Source: Rhodosorus marinus
Lineage: Eukaryota > Rhodophyta > Stylonematophyceae > Stylonematales > Stylonemataceae
Length of the DNA: 64,000 nt
Assembly: GCA_029953675.1 (NCBI GenBank)
Contig: JAMWBK010000001.1
Span: 2,393,001 to 2,457,000 of the forward strand
Direction: 5' to 3'
The notes beneath the pieces were generated by a model. It worked only from the letters and a program-made list of their open reading frames with translations. It was not told the DNA's origin and did no database searches. Positions 18,463-29,700 of this stretch are shown in pieces. Within the stretch, counting starts at the first letter, position 1. Every line of letters begins with the position of its first letter. The position numbers and the translations under genes were made by a program.

Positions 18463-20490
18463 ACTTATCCATTCGATCGCTAGCGGTAGCAGATCTCGCA
18501 GGTCCCAACGGAATTGTGGACAGGGTGTGGGCCGGGGAACCAACTGTTTTCGCTCGTTCTCTCGAGGGCGAAGTATAGAATGTAAAAAGCTTTAGCCACC
18601 GCGACTGTTTTTTCAAGTAAAGGATAACGCGCTTTTCACACACTCAGTAGCCAATATATGACAGTGCTGAACACGAGGTTTGGATCCTCCAGCCCTGGGT
18701 AGGAAAGACCCTGCGCTCGGAGTGGCTGAGATCAGCTCAGGTCAGCTTTGATAGTGTGGTTCGGCAACTTGCGGCATCAAATCCAAGCCTTGGTTGGATC
18801 TTTATAGCCTGTAATCAAGTATGAGAACACTACCTGCAGCAAAGAGTATCGAGTATCTCGAGTCCTCTGGCCTTTATTTCTTCGTTTCTTGGCTCCACTT
18901 CGACTTTGGCACGCAGACTGTTCGACTGGAATCGTACTCGGGTGCAGCTGGGTAAGAAATTTGCTAAAAATTTGGAACCAATACCTCCAATCGTAAATTT
19001 TTTACCAAAGTTTCCTGCCATACGAGACATCGGATGTCGGCGGTTGCGCTCAGACGTTCTACGGCACAAAAACATGGCGTCCTGGAGCTTCCAGGATCGC
19101 GCGAAGTGGTCCTCGGGGTGCCGGTAGGGCTGTCCAAGAACGAATAATATCGCGAGTCGTATCCGCGCCACGTCGCCATCCCCTCGATCAACTCGGACGA
19201 CTACTCTCCAAACCACCACTCTCCATTTCAAAAGCAAAGATCACCTGTGAGGAACCATTCCCTTGCAGCCACTACGATACCCTGACGTGGAACTTTTAAG
19301 AAAACTGTACGTATATAAAGTTAAAACTCGGAAACCCACTGAAACATCTTAACACCTCCCATGATCGGAGTTCCCATTGGGACCCATTGAACCTTCACCA
19401 AGCCGCGGACTCTAAACCCTAGCATCCAGTGGACCATCATTCCACCTAAACCTTCCACAGCAAATTGGAGTCAATCAAAATAATCCCCACATTAAGGAAC
19501 TTTTGTGAACAGAAGATGATAATGTAGGTCCAAATAAAGAAAGGTAAAATTATTTTAATCAATATAGGCATAGATTATGACTATAGATCTAGATATAGAT
19601 TTATGCTGTATGAGTCCTCATCTAACAATAAAATATTCAGTATTTTTAGAATCGGCAATAATATTTCTTCTATACAATGTATTGAGTCCGAACGTATCAT
19701 ATATTTTGGAAGGAAAAGACCTTTTGATGAAACGCTATTATTTATTCTTTTATTCATACTTCTGACACCAATTTTCTATCGTTTTCAGAAGAAAGAAGGA
19801 ATAGGTTTAATTTAATGCATTTCAATTTTCCTTTGTTTTAGGACTACAGCTGATTTGGTATAGGATCTGCTGGAGCTGAAGTCTCGTGGGATTGACGGTT
19901 AGAGCGCTCAGACTGAGGAGAGGTAGTTAGGCAGACGTTTCTGGTGGAACGTGATTTGATGTATTGACAACGATCCAATGTGTTTCGCCGTATTGTACGT
20001 TGGCTGAACCGAAGATCTTTAGAATACTGCCCGGCGATGATCTTGAATGCGTGTGTGCACTTTCTTGAGTGGAATATTGCGTTCATTTTTGGTGGGCTTC
20101 CATTCCAGGCGTTCACGTGGTGATAGGTACTAAATTGAATTCTGTGCATAATCTCAAGGACGAGCGCTTCGGATGGAGAGTTCGCGATCAATGAACTACA
20201 ACGAGCTTCGGTTGGAGGGACTGGCTTCCGGAGTTCGCGAGTTCGGTAGCTGTTGAGCCACTGAATTCTTCCCAAAAAAACCTTTCAAATTGAAATTACA
20301 TTCACCCCTTCATGCATCTCATCCAAGTGGAGCCCTGGTGTGATTTGTTGCCCCGCAAAGTTCGTATTCGTAGACCCCGATGGTTGCCTCCTCGGCGAGG
20401 GAACATTGCGCAGCCGTCATCTTGTGAATTTATGGCGTTCCGAGTGTTGTTCTCCGAGTTCTCAAAGTTGATCTTGGCATCCCAAGGAGA
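18463..20490. other. Intergenic between the two secreted-protein genes
   Basis: No gene is recognised. 19500-19820 is strongly AT-rich with short overlapping open frames, one ending in LLFILLFILLTPIFYRFQKK, organelle-like in composition but not identifiable. The rest is unremarkable. Confidence 0.4.
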
Positions 20491-20491
20491 C

Positions 20492-20498
20492 TATAAAT
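20492..20498 (+). promoter_or_regulatory. Probable TATA box of secreted-protein gene 2
   Basis: tataaat, 123 bp before the chosen ATG at 20621, matches the position of the TATA box in the paralogue. Confidence 0.5.
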
Positions 20499-20620
20499 GG
20501 GCCCGTAACGACATCGTCGAGTAAGGAATTTGGCAGCAATGATATCATCGAAGCTAAGGAGAACTGGAGAGATAAAATTTGAAGCAGACGAGAAAACGAG
20601 ACACCGATACCTTAAAAACA

Positions 20621-21445
20621 ATGAAGACGACTATGTTTTCCGTGGTCGCGATGCTCGTGGCCATTATCAGTGTTGCTAGTGCCCATCACTACCCTTCACC
20701 TACCCCGGTGCCGACTCCATACAAACCGCCGCAACCCAAATGTTCGCTTCCCTACTTCTGGGAAACGGTCAACGGCAGAGCCAATCGTGCAGGCAACCTG
20801 GTATACTCTGTTGAATACTTCAAGCGGATTCTCGGAGGTCACGACAACCGCAACCACAAGGGTCCGATCAACGGTGGATACAGATGGATCAACTGGGATG
20901 ATCGAGACATTCCCTTCGAGTTTCCCAGGAATTACTACAACCACTACAAGGGTGTGACGTTTTCGTCCGATCATAGGGAGTTCCGTGTCAGCAACCCGTA
21001 CTACGGACGGTACACTCACGACAGGAGGTTCTCGACGATCAACCGATCCGAGTCGAAAAATTTCATCACCTACACGAGGAAACGCCTGTTTACTCCCATT
21101 GACGACAATGAGTTCACTATCCGGTGGGTGATCCCTGGAAACAGAGCGAAGGCGCTGGTTCGTGGATTCGGAGCCGTGTTTGTCGGAGTCGAAAAGCCAC
21201 ACGCGACGAAGGTGATTGCGTACGATATCCAGGGATGTAAGATCGCTGAGGAGTACGTCGCGCCTTTCGAGGATGGGCTCTCGTTCCTGGGAATCCAGTT
21301 TGAGCGGGCCATCATCGCGAAGATCGAAATCGTGCTCGGAAATCGACCAATCAATTATCACGCTTACTGCGGGAAGAGGTGCGGTGAGGATATCGTGGTG
21401 GTGGACGATATCTACTTCTCTGAACCGGTACGCGCCTACAAGTAG
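20621..21445 (+). CDS. Secreted protein 2, paralogue of secreted protein 1
   Basis: This intronless gene encodes 274 residues from ATG 20621, chosen because the signal peptide MKTTMFSVVAMLVAIISVASA begins there; an earlier in-frame ATG at 20579 would add 14 charged residues before it. A Pro-rich linker (PSPTPVPTPYKPPQP) follows, then the same domain as its paralogue: FRVSNPYYGR, SKNFITYTRKRLFTP, GFGAVFVGVE, GLSFLGIQFERAIIAKIEI, VVVDDIYFSEP. The cysteine pattern (CGKRCGED near the end) is conserved. Local tandem duplication produced the pair. As with its partner, the motif set is that of a bacterial secreted family, so descent from a transferred gene is likely, but the function is unknown. Confidence 0.85.
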   Translation: MKTTMFSVVAMLVAIISVASAHHYPSPTPVPTPYKPPQPKCSLPYFWETVNGRANRAGNLVYSVEYFKRILGGHDNRNHKGPINGGYRWINWDDRDIPFEFPRNYYNHYKGVTFSSDHREFRVSNPYYGRYTHDRRFSTINRSESKNFITYTRKRLFTPIDDNEFTIRWVIPGNRAKALVRGFGAVFVGVEKPHATKVIAYDIQGCKIAEEYVAPFEDGLSFLGIQFERAIIAKIEIVLGNRPINYHAYCGKRCGEDIVVVDDIYFSEPVRAYK

Positions 21446-21789
21446 ATGCTTCTACAGGCGACAACTCTGTACTCGACTAGTCGCGTGTTTAGTGCTCGTG
21501 AGAAATGTCGTACTCCAGTACGATCCCGAAAGTAAACATCTCTCAACAATCAAAAGCTTCCGTCAACAAGAGCAACACTCCGGTGAACGGAGGTTCAACA
21601 TGGTATCGTGGTATATCAAACTCAGAGTCTAGAAGGACACGCGATCTATGCTTGCCACCCTCTTATTCGCGTCTCCGATCTGAGAGATGAGGACAGAGAA
21701 CATCAGCATTCAAATTTTCTATCCAACCGTCAGATCCGTCCCCCACTTCCCCATTCTCCAGTGTCATTAACAGATATCATCCTCCCCAA
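21446..21789. other. 3' flank of secreted gene 2
   Basis: Presumed 3' UTR and spacer; nothing recognisable. Confidence 0.3.
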
Positions 21790-22310
21790 AATGACAGTTC
21801 AGAATAAAGTTGGGTGGGGAAATGAATCCCAAATGAACTCCCGGTGGGCGGAGAACTGCAAGGGGGGTCCAGAGAAACTAGGAGGGGGGACGGTTGAGAC
21901 GCAAGTGGAGTCTCAGCCGGATCCCCGGAAGGGCCAGGTAAGGGCCCAGATCCGAGTGGAGTTGACTAATGGTGCGAAAGTGTACGAAACAATCGATACA
22001 GGTGCGAGCTCCGTCTGGGTAGACAATGCAGTGTGCCTCTCTCCCGGAATAAACTACCAAGCTAGAGTGGTGGCCGCTGAAGGTTGGTTGCGATGGCCCC
22101 CTCATCGATATTATTGGGCATGGCTTCATGACATTGGCCATTGAAGGAATTTCCGAGTGGAAATCAATAGCGAGCAACAAACTCACCATGTTTGATCCGC
22201 TTTGCGAAAAATCACCCAAAGTCGGCTGAACGTGGACTCCAGGGGAAGGTATTCGGGATCCAAGGCAGCCTGAAAATAAGTTTGATATAAGTTCATTAGA
22301 CGAATCATGT
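21790..22310 (+). mobile_element. LTR-retrotransposon aspartic protease fragment
   Basis: The open frame from about 21790 carries QIRVELTNGAKVYETIDTGA followed by SSVWVD. This is the retropepsin pattern: a strand, the DTGA active-site loop, then a hydrophobic segment. After about 22085 the frame shifts by one (continuing as MTLAIEGISEWKS) and ends. No gag, RT or LTR is visible around it, so this is a broken internal piece of a Ty3- or BEL-like element. Confidence 0.55.
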
Positions 22311-22744
22311 CCTTCCTGCACCCAATTTACCCAATTTCTATCTGTATCAGAGGTTGTTCCCTACTACAATCCAAATTATTTATCAATTCAAAATATATGT
22401 TGAATTTTCTGATGACTTTCAAAACTTGTAGCTAAACTAATCTCCAAATGAAAACTGATAACAGAATTGATTTTACCCTATTCTGCAGTTTAAACCATTC
22501 GTTCGTTCTGCAGTTGTTGACATCCGGATGTTTTCCTTTCACCTCCAACTAAACAAATTCATTCATTCCCCTATAAAAGAATGGTTGGTTTTTCTATACT
22601 AAATAATAGCAACTGTTGGGATGGGGAAAATTGTTGTTGACATTCCTTTGCAATCGTCGATTAGCTACGAGCGGACTCTGTATAATATTCAAGACTGAGT
22701 AGCAAGGAGTAGAGATAGAATGAATTGCTTACTCGAAGACTGAA
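22311..22744. other. AT-rich intergenic with RLE-B tail motifs
   Basis: Two short motifs equal to RLE-B 3' ends (taaaccattcgttcgttctg near 22490 and aacaaattcattcattcccc near 22555) occur without any element body. They are either minimal insertions or microsatellite targets. No gene is seen. Confidence 0.4.
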
Positions 22745-23290
22745 AGAAAGAAAAAACCGAAGGGGAAAAAAAGACTAAGCGCAGCGAAAATCGCGCGGCT
22801 CCAACATCAAAGCGGCGTTCATACGCCACAGCAAGAATAAGTTTCTTGCGGAACGGGTAAACGACGACAGACGGTCATGGCGTTTGCGGAACAATTCCCA
22901 AAGGCAACGAGAACCAACGGAATCCATGAATTCAAAGTACTCAACGACAAGAGGTACCAGGCGATGATCTAGAGCCGAAGTATGGATGCCAGGGGGACAC
23001 AAGACCCCCGCGTATTTCAACTCTTTGGGACGTCTCATATTGGCATCTGCAAATCCACGGCGCTCTCCCGCAGCCGGCAAATAAACGACTAGCCTGAGGA
23101 TTAGGAAGAGCAAGATCAACTTACGTCGTACGGCGGCTATCGTCACAAGTGACCACGAAGTCAGCTACGCGGCGTTCATCATTCTGGTAATCTGCGACAG
23201 GCAGGGGCTTCGCACGTTCAATTTCAAGACCGGCTTGCCGTACGCTAGGTCGAAGTTCGCAATATAACAGGTTCAAGATCCGCAAGATAG
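22745..23290 (-). mobile_element. RLE-B copy with part of the RLE nuclease
   Basis: Minus-strand reading gives, from about 23280 down, the end of the nuclease (QAGLEIER-like, DDERRVADF-like, ILLFLILRLVVYLPAAGERR in mixed frames) and the family tail (VPLVVEYFEFMDSVGSRC, LLWRMNAALMLEPRDFRC), then the 3' UTR with ccgaaggggaaaaaaaga. Frameshifts make it a pseudogene. It is one of the longer RLE-B copies here. Confidence 0.75.
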
Positions 23291-23394
23291 AAGTGTAAAA
23301 AGGAAGAGAGATATTCGTAAAAAGGCAAGAGTTGAAACTCTTGTTGGAAGGGTGAGTTCCTAAGTGAATAGTGAATATTGAGCGCCGATTAAGG

Positions 23395-23490
23395 GGTCGC
23401 CCTTTGGCGATGTTCTACCATCATTCTACAAAGCATGCGAGCACGGGCCGAGGTACGCCACCGCCGCCTGATTGAGTTTTTGCTTGGGCT
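23395..23490 (+). mobile_element. C-terminal end of another RLE-type element
   Basis: Plus-strand translation gives ...LWRCSTIILQSMRARAEVRH RRLIEFLLG and a stop region, paralleling SLWRYSSDMLSEARHRRLGL of RLE-A. The DNA is not closely related to RLE-A, -B or -C, so it represents a further family or an old copy. Confidence 0.5.
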
Positions 23491-23720
23491 GCGGTAGGTA
23501 GCTGCCGTACAAGCTTACTTTTGTCCATAGTACCTAGTGGTTCAGGGGTAGCTGCCGTACAAAGCTTACTTTTGTCCATAGTACCTAGTGGTTCACTTCC
23601 GGGGTTGCGTAATCCTTAAGGCTATGTTAGCTAACCACCATACATATCGGTACCAGTGGTTCACTTTCCGGGCGTAATCCGTAAGGCAATGGTAGTTAAC
23701 CACCATACTTATTGATGTGA
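23487..23720 (+). repeat. Local direct repeats
   Basis: Two near-identical 55-bp units (gtagctgccgtacaagctta ... gtggttca) are followed by two looser units (taaccaccatacatatcggt and taaccaccatacttattg). They follow an RLE 3' end and are probably duplicated 3' UTR. Confidence 0.7.
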
Positions 23721-24633
23721 GCTTCACCATCGTAATCACATAGAGAGCGATTAGCGGGAAGAAGTGTCATGAAAGCGGAATTATTCGTGTCGAATCTTCC
23801 TTCTTCCTTCTTCGCCGGATTTTTAATCTAAGCAGTTTCATGTCTGGAACATAATTTGGATTAGTTGGAGACGGAGAAAACTGATAGCAGAAGCGTGCAC
23901 GACGCATTGGTATCGAAGAGCATATATCATTGGTCCTCCTTGACAAATACGGAAATAAAATTGTCTCGCACGATCTATACAATAGACAGACCCCTTTAGA
24001 TGCTTTTTCGAAGGGGATGCCAAGGAAATTGGTTTTTTCAACAATACGCACTTTAGTTTACTTCTTTCAACAAATATTGAACAACTCAATGATATTTTGC
24101 CCTCGTTAGAATTGAGCAGGTTTGAAATCCGTGAAATCTCATTTAATCTAATAAAGTACGTTTGCCAACTTGGCAAATGAGAATCCAGAATCCGATTGTT
24201 TTTTAGTTTTGCGTACTGACTCATCCAACCGATTTAAGGATTTGCCTGGTAGGGTTTGTAAGCAACTAGATCTCTATACTTTGATAGTAAATAAAATCTA
24301 TAATTTTTTGGATCTAGTATAGATTAGCAAAGTTCGAGAACTTTGAGGTTGGGGTGGAGTCATAAAATGCGGTGAAAGCACACCAAGCCAGGAATACTGT
24401 ACCCCTCTTGCATGAATGATATCTTCCTAGGATTTTGCATTATGAGACAAAACAAGTCTCTCAAAATCTCGCTGCGTTAGACATAACCCCTTTGCGCATT
24501 TTGAATGTTATCATTTGCTTCCTACTGAGGGCTACCAGAATCTGAACCGAAACGGGACATGCAGTCACCATCCGCCACGGTCGTCCTTTTTTTTTTGTTT
24601 TCAAAGAATATCACGATTCCGGTTGTCACCCGT
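23721..24633. other. AT-rich intergenic, one unexplained frame
   Basis: A minus-strand frame at 23838-24224 (128 residues, begins MSQYAKLKNNRILDSHLP) is Ile/Ser/Lys-rich and matches no family I recognise. A second overlapping frame is equally open, so neither is called a gene. AT-rich composition would suit organelle-derived DNA, but this is unproven. Confidence 0.3.
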
Positions 24634-24761
24634 TTAGGGTTATGCCAAGTGGGTCAGGGTTTTTCACTGCATTCCCCTCTAAACCTGCCTGTTTTCGCGG
24701 GTTTAGCCACTTCCGGGTCGCTAAACAACGAAAAACCCGACCCCACTTGGCACAACCTTAG
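24634..24761 (+). mobile_element. Foldback MITE, copy M1
   Basis: The element is 128 bp with terminal inverted repeats: left tagggttatgccaagtgggt, right ending ccccacttggcacaacctta. The conserved inside includes ttttcgcgggtttagccact. Related copies lie at 35817, 37447, 37585, 38104 and 63651. There is no coding capacity. Confidence 0.8.
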
Positions 24762-25092
24762 TTTCCAAAACAATCAGCTTTTGAACAAGAATATAATTTT
24801 CCACGTCGAGATCGAGTGTAAGCGGTGGTTTTACTGACAGTCGGGTCAGGTTTTGGTGGCATAATGATTTCCAGGCTTGTCCACTTTGTCTTGGCATTCT
24901 TTGAAGAAAATGAATTTTTATTTATAGCGACCATGATCCGGGTCCGGGAGGGCGCGCTCTGCGTTGCAAAACAGCTATAGGGTTTTCTTCGTTCTTGAAA
25001 CACCGCGGGAACCAAGGTTCCTGACAGAATCGAGGCTAGACCTTGCTATTTGAGATTGCCGGGAGATAAAGGAGTTGGGGCAAGATTTGGGG
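24762..25092. other. Intergenic, nothing recognised
   Basis: Short frames only; no repeat or gene is visible. Confidence 0.3.
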
Positions 25093-25459
25093 GCAGCAGG
25101 ATTATCAATCCCAATATTGCTCCTGACCAGATGGCATTTGTGTGGGTGACTATGGACTTTGGTGTTCGGTTCATCCTCGATGGTATTGACGCAATGAGAG
25201 AGAGTCAGCTTGAAAACCGTGCTTGGACTTTCCCAAAAAAATTGAACTAGTTCTCAACTGACTGCTCTAAGACTAGCAGCAGGATGATCAATCCCAATAT
25301 TGCTCCTGACCAGATGGCATTTGTGTGGGTGACTATGGATTATGGTGTTCGGTTCATCCTCGATGGTAATGACGCAATGAGAGAGAGCAAGCTTGAAAAC
25401 TGTGCTTGGACTTTCACAAAAAAATTGAACTAGTTTTCAACTGACTGCTCGAAGACTAG
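25093..25459 (+). repeat. Tandem duplication, unit about 183 bp
   Basis: 25093-25275 and 25276-25459 are near-identical (gcagcaggattatcaatccc versus gcagcaggatgatcaatccc, and so on). Both carry a short frame AFVWVTMD..GVRFILDG, but it ends early in each. It is not related to other repeats in the window. Confidence 0.85.
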
Positions 25460-25469
25460 CTACCGTCCC

Positions 25470-25765
25470 CGCTATGCGAGGGTTTTGTCTTCCCCAGGCA
25501 TTCTTGCTTCGGCTCACGGTCATCGCCAGGTCATTGAGTGCTTTGGGTTTATGGATTGCGTTGGTTCTCGTTGGCTTCGGGAGTTGTTCCGGGAACGCCC
25601 TGACCGTCTCTCGTCGTTTACCCGTTTCGGTATCTTGCTGTGGCGCATGAACAACTGCTTTGATGTTGGAGGCGCGCGATCTTCGCCGCGCATAGGTTTT
25701 TGGTTTTTATTTCCTCTCGTGGATTTTCTTTCTTTCAGTCTCCGATTAAGCAAATTCATTCAGAC
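25470..25765 (+). mobile_element. RLE-B 3' end
   Basis: It encodes the family tail (VIECFGFMDCVGSRWLRELF, LLWRMNNCFDVGGARS) and the 3' UTR ending in gattaagcaaattcattcag. It is 5'-truncated within the region upstream of the tail. The frame is intact through the tail but shifted near 25660. Confidence 0.75.
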
Positions 25766-26776
25766 TATCCCATCTAGAGCTGTTAGTTTCAAGCCATTCC
25801 GACTCCCGCTCTCCTAACCTTTTCCAGGGTCGCATAGTCCAAAAATGCTCCGCTATCAAACAAAAAACTCCACCTCGAATGTCCTTACAATTTCGTTTGC
25901 TCAGAGACCCAATTCCAAAACACCTCCAAAACAAAAGAGGAAAACTCAAAACTACCACAAAGTCCCAAATCCGAAAAAAAGGTAATATGGGCCATGGTTC
26001 CGAACTAGAAACCTATTTTGCAAAACAAATTTCCTGCCTTAGAAATCCAATTTTAAGGTTTTTTTTTGTTCCTGTTCTCTCTCTCGAACGAATGGTCTCT
26101 CTCTCAGCGCACGACAATTCTCATTTGCTCGCTGAGGGCAAGTACGTACAAATTTTCGACCCTCAATTTGTTCGTTAAAAAATTTGATGTTCGGCATTGT
26201 CTGACATGCAACGGAGTAGAGCAAGAGGGAAATCTTGTTGGTAGAGGTCTCTCTGAACAGATTCATTCATTCTGGACCCCACCAGGAAAGAGTTGGCTTG
26301 TCTAGCCAGTAGAGTATGCGGAGCTACACGACAAAAACAGTGCCCTGATTTTTGCCAGGGCAATCTCCAATTTATTGAAGTAGGTGAGACAATGTTAAAA
26401 AGTGACTAGTTGAATACAAAGACAGACATGAACACATTCCAATAGATCGCATTGAACGAATCAGAGATTTCTTGGAATAGGATGTCCGAGCTTTTTTAGC
26501 GAAATCAAGCAGTTGCTCTCTCTGTTACATAGAACAAGTCTATCTTGGCGGTGGATGATGATGATAGGGTTTGGAGAAGAGGGACGATGAGGAAGCGTGT
26601 GAGGGTCTTTGGGAAGGGGGCCAAGAGACAACCCTGCCTTGAGGAGCGAGGTTATAGTCCTTGGAACCCTTTTGGTAAAGGAGGATTTTTGGTGATTTGA
26701 TATTGGATCCGATAGAGGTCCGTCTGAGGGTGTTATTTGTTGGCTGCTGGAGGGCTTTTGGGAGGATATTTGAACG
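25766..26776. other. Intergenic upstream of the multidomain gene
   Basis: No gene recognised. attcattcattctgg near 26260 equals an RLE-B tail without an element. No convincing TATA box precedes the gene at 26777. Confidence 0.35.
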
Positions 26777-29700
26777 ATGAGGTTTGTGTTTAGTGCTTTG
26801 ACGTTGACGGTGGTGGTCGTCACCTTGGTTGCTGGAGTGGTTATTGATCGTGAGAATATAGTCCACGAGCTCGTTGTCGAGGGAAGGTTCCAATCTCCTC
26901 TAGATTTCGATTGGATTCCTGGAGATGTAGAAAGAATTCTTATCTGCGAAAAGCGCGGAATTATTCACCTTGTAATAGATGGACAGGTCCAGTCTAAACC
27001 TTTCTTGGACATACGTGATCAGGTGATCTCAACTGGCTCTCGTGGCATCACGGGCTGTTTGATCGACGTGGACTTCGAGGACAATCCTTTCCTTTATGTA
27101 TCGTACGTTGACAACCGTGCACGAACTGCGAATCCCAATGCACCCAAGACTGGAGTCGTGGCCAGGTTTTCAGTTTCTGAGGATTTGACTGAAGCCACTA
27201 ACGAGGTTATCATCCTCGGAAAAGATACCGTAAGACAGACGGGATGTGGTGGAGACATTGCAATCGGGGGCCAGGACATAATCTGCAACGACGCGAACAT
27301 GCATAATAACGGAGGCCTGGCGATGGATCCTGCCTCTGGGAATATCTTTGCCGCGTTTGGAGATGGGGCGGACCCACCAACCTTTGATGAGCTTCCGATT
27401 CGAGCACTGCAGCTAGATTTTACTGCTGGAAAAATCCTATGCATTCGACGATCCGGGCGGGCTTGCCTGGGCAATCCTTTCTCACAAGGCGCTGACCGAG
27501 AGTCCAACCGTGCTAAGGTCTGGAACTGGGGTCTCCGGAACCCGTTCCGGATTGCCTGGGACGAGGTCTTCAAGGTTCCGTTGATTGCAAACGTGGGTTT
27601 TGCTTCGTGGGAGAGCATTTTCCTCGGCAACAAGGGTGAAAGCTTTGGATGGCCATGCCGGGAAGGTCCGCAGACCAATTTGAGAGCAATCGACTACACT
27701 GAGTGCAAGGACATAGAGCGAGGAAGACTTGACGCTAACGGGGTTTCACTGTGGGATTACGACCACGATTTCGGAACGTCAGTGACGGGAGTCGCGAGAC
27801 TGTCCTCATCAAAGTGGCCGTCAGCTTTGAGGAATCTGATCGCTGTTTGCGATTATACACGGAGCTGGATTAAATTGATCGAAGTCAGAAGGAGCGGAAT
27901 TGTCGGGAATCCCGCAGATATGCTGTCAGAAGTTCAGGGACCGGTGCAGTTGAAGCAAGGGCCGGATGGATGGCTCTACTACATGTCGATCATTGCTCAA
28001 AAGTTGTATAGAGTGCGGTACGAAGTCGACACGAGCAGACCGGAGGTAGTGAGCGTGTTTCCCCCAGAGGATGCGGACAATGTGGAAACTTCAGCAGCGA
28101 TCGAAGTGAGATTCTCGAAGAGGGTTCGTGCTTCAACGGCGAGCTCGGAGAATATCAAGATCACTCAGCTTTCCGATAATGCTGTCGTGGATGCAAGCAT
28201 TGAGGTCAAACCGGCGACGAACAGTGTCGTGGTGGAGCCGGTGGGAGGCCTGCGGCAGAATCGTCGGTATAGGGTGACAGTTGCGGATGTTGAGGACACT
28301 CAACGAAGGAAGCTTCGGGGGAATTTCTCTTCAGAGTTTAGGACCGGCGCTGGTTTCTCTGTCTACGTATCTGACCTTGACTTCTTGAAGGAGGAAAACG
28401 GTGGTAGCTTCCCCGTGCTACGTGATGAACACCAGTACCAAAGAGCGCAGGATGTAACACCTATGCTGTCTATCCGGGGCACAGTTCACGAAAAGGGACT
28501 TGGAGTGCAGGCCTTCTCCGAGGTTGAGGTGAACCTTCCACAGGGCTGTACTCGGTTTCAATCGTACGTTGGAGTTGACGACTTCAGAAGGAACTTCGAC
28601 ACGGGGGAGATGTTCTTTGAAGTTCGCAAGGACAACGAGAGAGTATATCGGAACGCAAATTTCGTTACGAAGACGTCACCTGCGTTGTACGTTGACGTCG
28701 ATGTTTCCGGGGTGAAAACAGTGACGCTCATTGCGGAAAAGACGCGCAGCAGTGGTACAAGTGCTGCTGTTGGTACGTGGGGTTCAGCAGTCTTTCGGTG
28801 TGGGGATTATGATAGGAGATCTCCAACGATCGAGAGCATATCCCCTACGACACGACTTGGCGTCGATCAATCAATTGTTGTTAAATTCAGAGAGCCAATG
28901 GATCTGATTTCAACTATTGACGCAACTGAACTGTTTGAGCCGATCGGGCCTGGGGGTTACGACCTAGGGATCTTCGTCACGTTCAATGAACAGCAAGACG
29001 AGATGACAGTAAAACCGCTGGATCCACTAAAGTATGACACAGAATATGTTCTACGGATCAAGAACACGGCCATGGACCTGGCGTCGAACCGCTTGACGAC
29101 GACGTACGAGAGGACTTTCCTTACGGGGATTCGGATGTCGGATGGTTTTACCATAGCACTGGAGGAACTTTCACCTCTAGAGGTATCACCGGCGAGCAAC
29201 TTCGAGGTGTCGAGAGGAGGCGGGGGTGGTGGCGGAAGCTCCTCCATGCAGACATTTGCGAAGGGTATTGCCATGGTTTCGTGGTCTCTTGCCGATATCG
29301 AAATCCCGTCCGAGTGCGAGGGTGTCAAATTCACCGCGGGTAAGGAAGGCGCCCGGAGCGATGGACGAGTTCTGAATCTGAGGGTTTTCGCTCCCAGGAG
29401 GATCGGTGGAACCCCGAGACTCCTGTTCTCGGAAAACTTCAGTGACGACAGTGTTGCGGTGAACGCAGAGTTCACTCTTCCCAAATTCAATTTGCTGCGA
29501 TTTGCTGCTCGTTCGCCGGAGGGAATATCGCACGGAAACTTCGTAAATATTGAAGTGACGTGTGGGGGCGAGACGATTTCTGTATCGGATCTGCAAGTTA
29601 CTTCTCAAAGGGGAAAAATGACGTCTATCGATAAACGCCTGAGTGGGAGGCCGCTGACTCTGAAAGTTGAGGGCACCAGGGCTCCAAAAATTTCCCTCAC

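Noticed and set aside
17713..18543. 276-residue minus-strand open frame opposite secreted protein 1
   Set aside because: It is the shadow of a GC-balanced coding strand; no start context, no family motif, and the sense protein has a signal peptide and a paralogue.
20696..21361. 221-residue minus-strand frame opposite secreted protein 2
   Set aside because: It mirrors the shadow of the paralogue and only reflects conservation of the sense protein.
27094..27678. 194-residue minus-strand frame opposite multidomain protein 1 (similar one at 40017-40358)
   Set aside because: Antisense to the conserved propeller region; conserved because the sense strand is.
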